Source: Paraescarpia echinospica (taxonomy: Eukaryota; Annelida; Polychaeta; Sabellida; Siboglinidae). Taken from it: a stretch of DNA of 64,000 nt. This document shows positions 56,150 through 64,000 of the stretch, piece after piece. The stretch spans positions 124,001 to 188,000 of the forward strand of contig JAHLWY010000202.1 of the NCBI GenBank assembly GCA_020002185.1, in the 5' to 3' direction. Position 1 is the first letter of the stretch. Every line of letters begins with the position of its first letter. The notes under the pieces were generated by a model. The model worked only from the letters and a program-made list of their open reading frames with translations, did no database searches and was not told the DNA's origin. Both the position numbers and the translations under genes were made by a program.

Positions 56150-56545
56150 GTATTGGTTGAATTGTATTTGTCTCAACGCAAAAGCCTTTATTGTGCCTTC
56201 ATCGATTATAAGAAAGCATTTGATTTAGTAGACCGGTCCTCACTGTGGTCTAAGATAATTTCATGCGGTATTAATGGTAATGTGTTGAAAGTTGTATACA
56301 ACATATACAAAAATGCTAAATCATGTATAAATCAGGGCCAGGCTGTGTCAGCCTTCTTCTCATGTGATGTAGAGGTATGGCAAGGAGAAAACTTGTGTCC
56401 TTTGTTATTTGCTATTTACCTGAATAATGTTGAACATTGTTAGTCACAATTATAATGGACTTGACATGGCAGCTGGTGAAATTTACAACAACCTTAGTGA
56501 TGATGATGTAGAAAATGTATGATCTACTATATGCTGATGACACTA
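56150..56545 (+). pseudogene. LINE reverse transcriptase palm fragment
   Basis: LVELYLSQRKSLYCAFIDYK, KAFDLVDRSSLWSKIISCGI (motif A), NGNVLKVVYNIYKNAKSCIN, VEVWQGENLCPLLFAIYLNN, then (frame-shifted) YYMLMT for the YADD region. The frame ends where a piece of repeat R (GATTCAATCAAATACAG) begins at 56550. A different LINE family from those above; clade unassigned. Confidence 0.8.
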
Positions 56546-56590
56546 GAATGATTCAATCAAATACAGATTTCTTGCTTGTGTATAGCGGAA
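56545..56590 (+). repeat. Repeat R fragment
   Basis: Short segment GAATGATTCAATCAAATACA followed by GATTTCTTG, identical to part of copy 1 (86-120), fused to the end of the RT fragment. Confidence 0.7.
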
Positions 56591-56984
56591 CTATTTCAAC
56601 TCTTCTAATGGTTGACATTTGGTTGTTTCAGGTGTCAACTATATTGTGAATCTGTAATTATTAGTCTATATTGATATATTGATTGATTTACACAGTACCA
56701 TGTCTACACAAGGCATGGCAAGCGTAAACAGAACAGTAGAATGCATTTGATATAAATAAAGTGTAGGATATTTCACTCTATAGTTGTCCAGAATATTAAT
56801 TTTCTATGTTTGTCACCTGCAGGTGACAGAATATTAATTTTCTATGTTTGTCACCTACATGTTTCTACAGACAATACATCTTTAACCAATAGACACTTCA
56901 GTCACACCATTTTATAACAATTAAATGAACATCAAAATAAACACAACTTGCAATTATAGAAAATCAATAGTTTTGAAGATACAG
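56591..56984. other. AT-rich spacer
   Basis: Non-coding. A 24-bp direct repeat, AATATTAATTTTCTATGTTT followed by GTCACCT, occurs twice at about 56791 and 56828. Confidence 0.5.
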
Positions 56985-57292
56985 TTTAAAAGTGTTAGGC
57001 AACTGGTCAGTCTAACAGGGATCAAGTGTGTCTACTCTGCCTGGGTGCTGTGATCAATGAAAGATTAGTCAAGGTCTCAATGGACTAGGCTGTAGAGATT
57101 AGTCACAGCTGTTGACTTTGTGGCACAATACACAACATCTACTGTTGGGGGTGGTCTCAAGGGCCCTTCTCAAAACCACATCACTAAATAATGTAAAACT
57201 TTTGCACTTTGGGGGTCCCTTAGGTGCCCTTAGAATGATTCAATCAAATACAGATTTCTCGTGCATAGTGGCAGTGCCCTAAGATATGTCTA
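56985..57292 (+). repeat. Repeat R copy 2, left part
   Basis: Contains GGCAACTGGTCAGTCTAACA and ATTAGTCACAGCTG, then from 57145 the same sequence as the start of copy 1 (CTCAAGGGCCCTTCTCAAAA). It breaks off in AAGATATGTCTA at 57292, where the 1541-bp insertion begins. Confidence 0.85.
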
Positions 57293-58833
57293 TGTCACAA
57301 AGTGGTTTGTATAGAATTTAATCAGGCTTTAGAACAGTGGTTTTGTATACGAGTATGGTTGATGGGATGGTGCTGCCATCTCTGGTATGTATTGTCGCGG
57401 AGGTATACGCTGGTGCCCTCTGGCGATTAAGGCGTGTAACGTTTTAACTGCCGACGAGTCAGATTTAATTAATTTCATTTGCTGCGTACATCACTAATTC
57501 TACGGTTAGGTATACCAAATTTGGTACCTGTAGAAATTATTTAACGTGACTGGTAATATGGTGACCTGTCAAACTACTTATGTTGTGGTTATAAAAAGAT
57601 TATATTATGAACTTATAAAAGTTGTTTACAGAAATGTAGGTGTGGAAAACACCAGGGTCACACGTAGCTTATGAATAGAGTGCGTGTTTTATTAAAATTA
57701 TGGATTAATTCATGAGAGTTGGAATGTACGACGAATATTGCGGATCGATACAGGGAATCCAGTGATATTAATTATGTAAGTAATTCACGTAAGTTAAAGA
57801 CTGAATGAGCACTTATATAGCCATACGTTTAGCTCGCAAAATCTATTTTAAACTCAGCGAGTTGAATGGATTGCTCCGAAGTGTGAATGGTTTCGGGAGC
57901 CAGTTTTTGAAGCGACTTTAATTTGTATTAAGTGTTGTAATTGGTCAGACTAACTTCCGGTCGTCAAGTTATATAAGGGCCGGACGGCCATTCGTGGCCA
58001 GACGAACATTTGAGCAGAAGAAAGTGTTGCACTCTCGTCTCCAGGAATTGGACTAAAACGTGTGTCCGCCCAACGCCTGTAGTAAATACTTCTACGATTT
58101 CAACATTACTGATTAGTTGTGAGACGCTGCACTTCTCACGCGTTGAAGAAGACTGAGCGATAACCGACTGCAGTTCCGTTTTGACGTGATCTTCGAATGC
58201 GAGGCCACCACCGTTTCGTCTGCTAGCTGTCGTAATACAGACTCCGTAACAGACCTTCTCGACATCGCCGAAGTCGTGACATCGTTTCCGTGTTGTCACC
58301 TGGTGATTCGCGTGGGATCGACAAAGCAAATATACCGTCTACTTGATCGCCATGGTCGCCTGCTTTCATCTACGTGATTTCGTTCGCCGAACGCCGAGCG
58401 ACTTTCGACTTCGTCCTGACATCTCGCCGAACGCGACCGATGCGAACGTTGACATTCGCACATCACGAGACATTCATTGGTTACAGTTCATAGACTTTAC
58501 AACGGTGTATACCCGTCTTCATGTAAGTGACCAGCTGTTTAAATTGTCTCCCATGTAATTTCGTATTTGGATGCATACTCGTTGAGTACAATGTATGGTG
58601 TTATAAATATAATGTCATAGCAGAGTAACGGTTGGCCAACTTTCACTGAACCGCATATGTTTATGTTGTATTAAATGGGAACGCCAGTTGGCTTCTCGTA
58701 CATACATATCTGATGTCACGTTATGTCTCTCGTTCACTCCGAATCCTAGTGCACCTGAACCTATAACTTGCTATGTCAAATCGGTTACCGCCAATTTATT
58801 AATTTATTAATACTTACACTCGATTTAGTGACA
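57293..58833. mobile_element. Solo-LTR-like insertion, 1541 bp, 5-bp target duplication
   Basis: Ends TGTCACAAAG...TTTAGTGACA with a 6-bp terminal inverted repeat (TGTCAC/GTGACA). It is flanked by GTCTA on both sides (57288-57292 and 58834-58838). Removing it together with one GTCTA restores repeat R as seen at 300-330. TG...CA ends with a 5-bp duplication are the signature of an LTR. A TATATAAG box at 57970 in a promoter-like context fits a U3-R region. No coding frame of note. It could instead be a non-autonomous DNA element; no matching internal region is in the window. Confidence 0.75.
57970..57977 (+). promoter_or_regulatory. Putative TATA box in the solo LTR
   Basis: TATATAAG followed by a GC-richer stretch (GGGCCGGACGGCC), about 680 bp from the left end. 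Consistent with an LTR promoter if the plus strand is the sense strand; not proven. Confidence 0.4.
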
Positions 58834-58838
58834 GTCTA

Positions 58839-58966
58839 TGCAAAATTAGAGAAAAAGTTGCTGAACGGTTTCTGAGATACGGCAGCTAACAGCGGACGGC
58901 GGACGGCGGACGGCGGACGCAGAGTGATGGCAATAGTCCGTTGGACCTTCGGCCAAAGGACTAAAA
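58839..58966 (+). repeat. Repeat R copy 2, right part
   Basis: Resumes TGCAAAATTAGAGAAAAAG, passes through GGTTTCTGAGATACGGCAGC, a (GGCGGAC)n expansion of about four units, and ends in the hairpin around 58935-58962 plus AAAAA, as copy 1 does. Confidence 0.9.
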
Positions 58967-59417
58967 AGGGCAGTTCGAATAATAACATTGAACATGTATA
59001 ATTCACATTCAGGACCACTTTTTAAACAATTTGAAATACTGCAAATAGAAGATCAGTTAAAGCTACAAGAACTGAAATTTTACTATAAATACAGTCATGG
59101 TAATTTACCAGTTTATTGATTAAACTGGAGAATTATTCCAAATTATAATATACACAGTCGTAATACTCGCAATGTTACAGATTTACACACATCTAGGACA
59201 ATACATGAATTTTCCAAAAAAAATGTTTAAAATACAATTTGCCTCATTTTGTAAATGGTACTCCAGAATTAGTTATAGAAAAAATATTTACTCACAGTTT
59301 AGGTGGGTTTGCGTACTATTTAAAAAAATAATCTGTTACAAAAATATGAAAACGCATGCACACGATCAAACTGTTACGTATTTCTGTTAAATCTCCAATA
59401 CTATTACTAATAAAATA

Positions 59418-59456
59418 CACACACGCACACGCACACGCACACGCACACGCACACGC

Positions 59457-59496
<40 letters not shown>

Positions 59497-59505
59497 AAAC
59501 ACACA
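59418..59505. repeat. (CA)n microsatellite with CACACG units, unit 1
   Basis: Half of the tract is (CACACG)n and half pure (CA)n. The homologous tract in unit 2 is almost purely CA, so it has turned over since the duplication. Confidence 0.95.
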
Positions 59506-59647
59506 TATATGGATAGATGCATATATATTCTGTACATTTACATTCCGTATTTAGGAATGTTCACACAAATATTCCTACTTGTTCTATAAAAAACATATCA
59601 CTACATGCACGTCAGATACAGTTACACTTATAAAGAGATATATACCG

Positions 59648-59681
<34 letters not shown>

Positions 59682-60325
59682 AGATGAAGAGAGGCCAATT
59701 AAATTGTTGTTATGCTATGAGTGGCTCCTTTGTTAGCGACACGTTTTGTCTTAACAGGAGTCACACTCCCCATTTCACTGTTCATTCTTTTATTACACTG
59801 ATTTTAATTAGTTATAATTTAGTTCTGTTTACTAATACTTGAAGTACACGATATTATGACTATACTTGTACTCTTTGGGGTCAAAATAAACATCTTGTTC
59901 TTGTTCGTAGTTCTGGTTATGATATGGCTGCAGCATTTTGCACTCTCTGGAGACTGGAAAGAAGATGCTTAGAAATCCCGCACACCAGGCCATTTCAATT
60001 GTCAAGATGGCACGTTACGTAGATATACAGCGCCATCTCTGTGGTTTTCCGATCAAGAAGATTTCAAATTCTTCCAATACTGCCTAGATGGAAATATGTC
60101 ACATGACATATGTGCTGCACGTGGATTTTCATGTTTAGGGCAACATCAAAGAAAACACCAATGTTCCTCGCCACAGTGGAAGTAAGCACAATGTTATTGG
60201 CATGTTTTATGTGCGGCATAGAAAGTTAGTTCATGATGTGCGGCGAACATATCACAATAGCCTATGTTTTTTTCAGCATTGAGTTTATTCAAGCGCATCC
60301 ACGCTTGTATTTCAGCGACACATGC

Positions 60326-61000
60326 TTATGTGCGTTTCACAGCCTTGGTTGTATCTTCCTCTAACAGAGGACTGAGGTCGATGTAGAGCTGGGTGTCATC
60401 AGCATACAGATGTGTGTTCATTCCGTGCCGACGTGCGATATCACCGAGTGGTGCTGTGTAACAAATGAACATGAGCGGGCCGAGAACTGAACCTTGCGGG
60501 ACACCGAACGTCACTGGACTTTCCGCTGATTCTCTGCCGTGCATTTGAATATTCTGACGTTGGTCAGCCCAATACGACTCAGACCAAGCAATAGATGTTC
60601 CAATTCTTCCGAGACGATCTATGAGACGTATTAGCATGATTCCGTGGTCGATCGTGTCGAATGCTGCTGAATCTAGTGGCACAAGTACAGCAGCCTTGCG
60701 TTAACCTAATATACAAAGCAGATCATTGCATACTCTCAGCAGTTTCAGTGTGTTGGTGCTGGCGATAAGCTGATTGCAATTGCTCATATAGTTCGTAGGG
60801 AGATTCATATAGTTCGTAGAGATAAATGTTTGGAGAAACGGGCAGCAACGACCTTCTCTGCGATTTTGGACACAAATAACAAGTTCGACACTGGTCGATA
60901 ATCCTTTAGGTCATTTGGGTTCCGTATGAACATCAGTGTGAACATCACATTCTCTCCTACCATCGTCATTTTGAGCAAACAAGCAGTAACTGCGAGCGCG
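60326..61000 (-). pseudogene. LINE RT fragment in unit 1
   Basis: From 61000 down: MTMVGENVMFTLMFIRNPND, DLKDYRPVSNLLFVSKIAEK, a frame-damaged stretch, then 60682-60326 open: SAAFDTIDHGIMLIRLIDRL (motif A), GVPQGSVLGPLMF, YADDTQLYIDLSPLL (motif C intact). L2/Rex1-like palm without endonuclease or C-terminus. Translated identically in unit 2. Confidence 0.85.
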
Positions 61001-61587
61001 TTATGATGTTGATGAAATGATGTTGTGTGTTTTAATACATTTTGTAAATATTACTCAGAGATTTACGAGACGCAAGATCTTGCATCCTTTTCGCACAGAA
61101 ACAGTACATGGACGCATGCTAAATAATCGTTTTGTCCAACGGGACGAAGGCTTATCAATATATTGAATATGAATGCTTTTAACTTGATAGTTTATTACCG
61201 AATCAGTTCAGTAGTATAGTAGATGGTTTACGATTGGTGTTGGATTTCCAAAAGGAACCCATCTTAAAAGATAGGAAAAAAGTTCCTCATTCCTTCGCGC
61301 CGATCCAAAATTCCGTTGCCTGAAGAAACGGAACCAGACCCCCAATGTTAAAAGACAACATAGATACATACATACATACATAAATACATACAAACATATA
61401 ATGCATACATGTGTAAGTACACACATATATTCATATATACAAAAAACAGACGTGCTTTTGAAAAAAAAAAAGATATTTAACCTTGAAATTCGATGTCATG
61501 GACACACACATTTAAAAAAAAGGTATATTTCACGTACACTAACATTTCACCTTGAATTCCAAAGGTCAAGGACACAAAAAAAAAAAG

Positions 61588-61873
61588 AATTATTCCAAAT
61601 TATAATATACACAGTCGTAATACTCGCAATGTTACAGATTTACACACATCTAGGACAATACATGAATTTTCCAAAAAAAATTTTTAAAATACAATTTGCC
61701 TCATTTTGTAAATGGTACTCCAGAATTAGTTATAGAAAAAATATTTACTCACAGTTTAGGTGGGTTTGCGTACTATTTAAAAACATAATCTGTTACAAAA
61801 ATATGAAAACGCATGCACACGATCAAACTGTTACGTATTTCTGTTAAATCTCCAATACTATTACTAATAAAAT

Positions 61874-61969
<96 letters not shown>

Positions 61970-62120
61970 AAACACACATATATGGATAGATGCATATATA
62001 TTCTGTACATTTACATTCCGTATTTAGGAATGTTCACACAAATATTCCTACTTGTTCTATAAAAAACATATCACTACATGCACGTCAGATACAGTTACAC
62101 TTATAAAGAGATATACACCG

Positions 62121-62164
<44 letters not shown>

Positions 62165-64000
62165 AGATGAAGAGAGGCCAATTAAATTGTTGTTATGCTA
62201 TGAGTGGCTCCTGTGTTAGCGACACGTTTTGTCTTAACAGGAGTCACTGTCCCCATTTCACTGTTCATTCTTTTATTACACTGATTTTAATTAGTTATAA
62301 TTTAGTTCTGTTTACTAATACTTGAAGTACACGATATTATGACTATACTTGTACTCTTTGAGGTCAAAATAAACATCTTGTTCTTGTTCGTAGTTCTGGT
62401 TATGATATGGCTGCAGCATTTTGCACTCTCTGGAGACTGGAAAGAAGATGCTTAGAAATCCCGCACACCAGGCCATTTCAATTGTCAAGATGGCACGTTA
62501 CGTAGATATACAGCGCCATCTCTGTGGTTTTCCGATCAAGAAGATTTCAAATTCTTCCAATACTGCCTAGATGGAAATATGTCACATGACATATGTGCTG
62601 CACGTGGATTTTCATGTTTAGGGCAACATCAAAGAAAACACCAATGTTCCTCGCCACAGTGGAAGTAAGCACAATGTTATTGGCATGTTTTATGTGCGGC
62701 ATAGAAAGTTAGTTCATGATGTGCGGCGAACATATCACAATAGCCTATGTTTTTTTCAGCATTGAGTTTATTCAAGCGCATCCACGCTTGTATTTCAGCG
62801 ACACATGCTTATGTGCGTTTCACAGCCTTGGTTGTATCTTCCTCTAACAGAGGACTGAGGTCGATGTAGAGCTGGGTGTCATCAGCATACAGATGTGTGT
62901 TCATTCCGTGCCGACGTGCGATATCACCGAGTGGTGCTGTGTAACAAATGAACATGAGCGGGCCGAGAACTGAACCTTGCGGGACTCCGAACGTCACTGG
63001 ACTTTCCGCTGATTCTCTGCCGTGCATTTGAATATTCTGACGTTGGTCAGCCCAATACGACTCAGACCAAGCAATAGATGTTCCAATTCTTCCGAGACGA
63101 TCTATGAGACGTATTAGCATGATTCCGTGGTCGATCGTGTCGAATGCTGCTGAATCTAGTGGCACAAGTACAGCAGCCTTGCGTTAACCTAATATACAAA
63201 GCAGATCATTGCATACTCTCAGCAGTTTCAGTGTGTTGGTGCGGGCGATAAGCTGATTGCAATTGCTCATATAGTTCGTAGGGAGATTCATATAGTTCGT
63301 AGAGATAAATGTTTGGAGAAACGGGCAGCAACGACCTTCTCTGCGATTTTGGACACAAATAACAAGTTCGACACTGGTCGATAATCCTTTAGGTCATTTG
63401 GGTTCCGTATGAACATCAGTGTGAACATCACATTCTCTCCTACCATCGTCATTTTGAGCAAACAAGCAGTAACTGCGAGCGCGTTATGATGTTGATGAAA
63501 TGATGTTGTGTGTTTTAATACATTTTGTAAATATTACTCAGAGATTTACGAGACGCAAGATCTTGCATCCTTTTCGCACAGAAACAGTACATGGACGCAT
63601 GCTAAATAATCGTTTTGTCCAACGGGACGAAGGCTTATCAATATATTGAATATGAATGCTTTTAACTTGATAGTTTATTACCGAATCAGTTCAGTAGTAT
63701 AGTAGATGGTTTACGATTGGTGTTGGATTTCCAAAAGGAACCCATCTTAAAAGATAGGAAAAAAGTTCCTCATTCCTTCGCGCCGATCCAAAATTCCGTT
63801 GCCTGAAGAAACGGAACCAGACCCCCAATGTTAAAAGACAACATAGATACATACATACATACATAAATACATACAAACATATAATGCATACATGTGTAAG
63901 TACACACATATATTCATATATACAAAAAACAGACGTGCTTTTGAAAAAAAAAAAGATATTTAACCTTGAAATTCGATGTCATGGACACACACATTAAAAA
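61588..64000. repeat. Tandem duplication, unit 2 (runs off the window)
   Basis: Near-identical second copy. Its (CA)n (61873-61976) is longer and nearly pure, and its (TA)n (62125-62161) is longer. The junction between units lies in an A-run at about 61577-61586. The window ends about 70-100 bp short of where unit 1 ended, so a third unit may follow. Confidence 0.95.
62809..63483 (-). pseudogene. LINE RT fragment in unit 2
   Basis: Copy of 60326-61000. The 118-codon palm frame (63165-62809) is identical in protein sequence. The only visible base change inside it is the silent GGGACACCG/GGGACTCCG. Confidence 0.85.

Larger units (their letters stand above)
59131..61587. repeat. Tandem duplication of about 2.46 kb, unit 1
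   Basis: The unit starts AATTATTCCAAATTATAATA and is repeated from 61588. The offset is 2457 bp at the start and about 2483 bp near the end, the difference lying in the CA and TA microsatellites. Substitutions are few (for example GGGACACCG/GGGACTCCG, CTGGCGATAA/CGGGCGATAA). The unit contains (CA)n at 59418-59505, (TA)n at 59650-59682, a LINE RT fragment (minus), and a CATA/AAATA tail. Confidence 0.95.

Noticed and set aside
57964..58329. 121-codon minus-strand frame in the solo LTR
   Set aside because: No recognisable domain and it lies inside a non-coding LTR-like insertion; likely chance in GC-richer sequence.
1..64000. tRNA, rRNA or tRNA-derived SINE genes
   Set aside because: No A-box/B-box pair or cloverleaf sequence stood out on reading; this cannot replace a covariance-model search.

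Overview
The window is eukaryotic nuclear DNA, almost certainly from a marine invertebrate. The evidence is a spliced receptor-type tyrosine phosphatase gene fragment with GT-AG introns, several families of CR1/L2/RTE-like LINEs, Gypsy LTR retrotransposons, a satellite array, and AC, AT and GGGA microsatellites. The repeat repertoire looks spiralian (mollusc-like), but no sequence here fixes the species. There are no operons, rRNA genes, tRNA genes or CRISPR arrays that I can see. More than half of the window is transposon-derived, and most reading frames are broken copies.

Layout. 1-3.4 kb: an interspersed repeat (family R) abutting a minus-strand LINE relic. 3.4-7.5 kb: AT-rich, with one diverged direct-repeat pair. 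7.5-11.5 kb: a nearly complete plus-strand CR1/L2-like LINE with ORF1 and ORF2. 11.76-11.81 kb: a possible host first exon encoding a signal peptide (minus). 12.5-15.9 kb: an RTE-type LINE 3' end (minus) split by a plus-strand CR1 LINE. 16.3-19.7 kb: a second RTE-like LINE (minus), of which 38.3-39.1 kb is an internally deleted copy. 20.9-22.6 kb: a third LINE with a C-terminal zinc finger. 23.0-34.7 kb: a Gypsy element (G1) carrying a second Gypsy element (G2). G2 was then tandemly duplicated together with a piece of G1, giving three 178-bp LTRs. 34.8-35.0 kb: a GGGA microsatellite. 36.5-38.3 kb: a 325-bp satellite.

41.0-43.3 kb holds the only clear host gene: the last four exons (minus) of a receptor tyrosine phosphatase. 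Its splice sites and frame are intact, but the catalytic P-loop arginine is glutamine and the Q-loop is lost, so it is a candidate pseudophosphatase. A Helitron-like element ends about 33 bp upstream of one of its splice acceptors. 44.6-47.5 kb: an L2-like LINE tail, C-rich CCCGC blocks, a fragment of an uncharacterised multicopy protein, and a LINE ORF1.

48.5-52.1 kb is the most unusual structure: a 3.6-kb foldback transposon. Each inverted arm (about 1.25 kb) is itself built of about 200-bp tandem repeats, and the arms surround a broken gene of an uncharacterised invertebrate family. 52.2-55.3 kb: an AT-rich LINE interrupted by a 928-bp CR1 fragment. 57.29-58.83 kb: a 1541-bp solo-LTR-like insertion inside a copy of repeat R. 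59.1 kb to the end: a tandem duplication of about 2.46 kb carrying a LINE fragment, still running at the window edge. The genes do not form a pathway; the window is best read as a layered record of insertion, deletion and duplication around one or two host loci.
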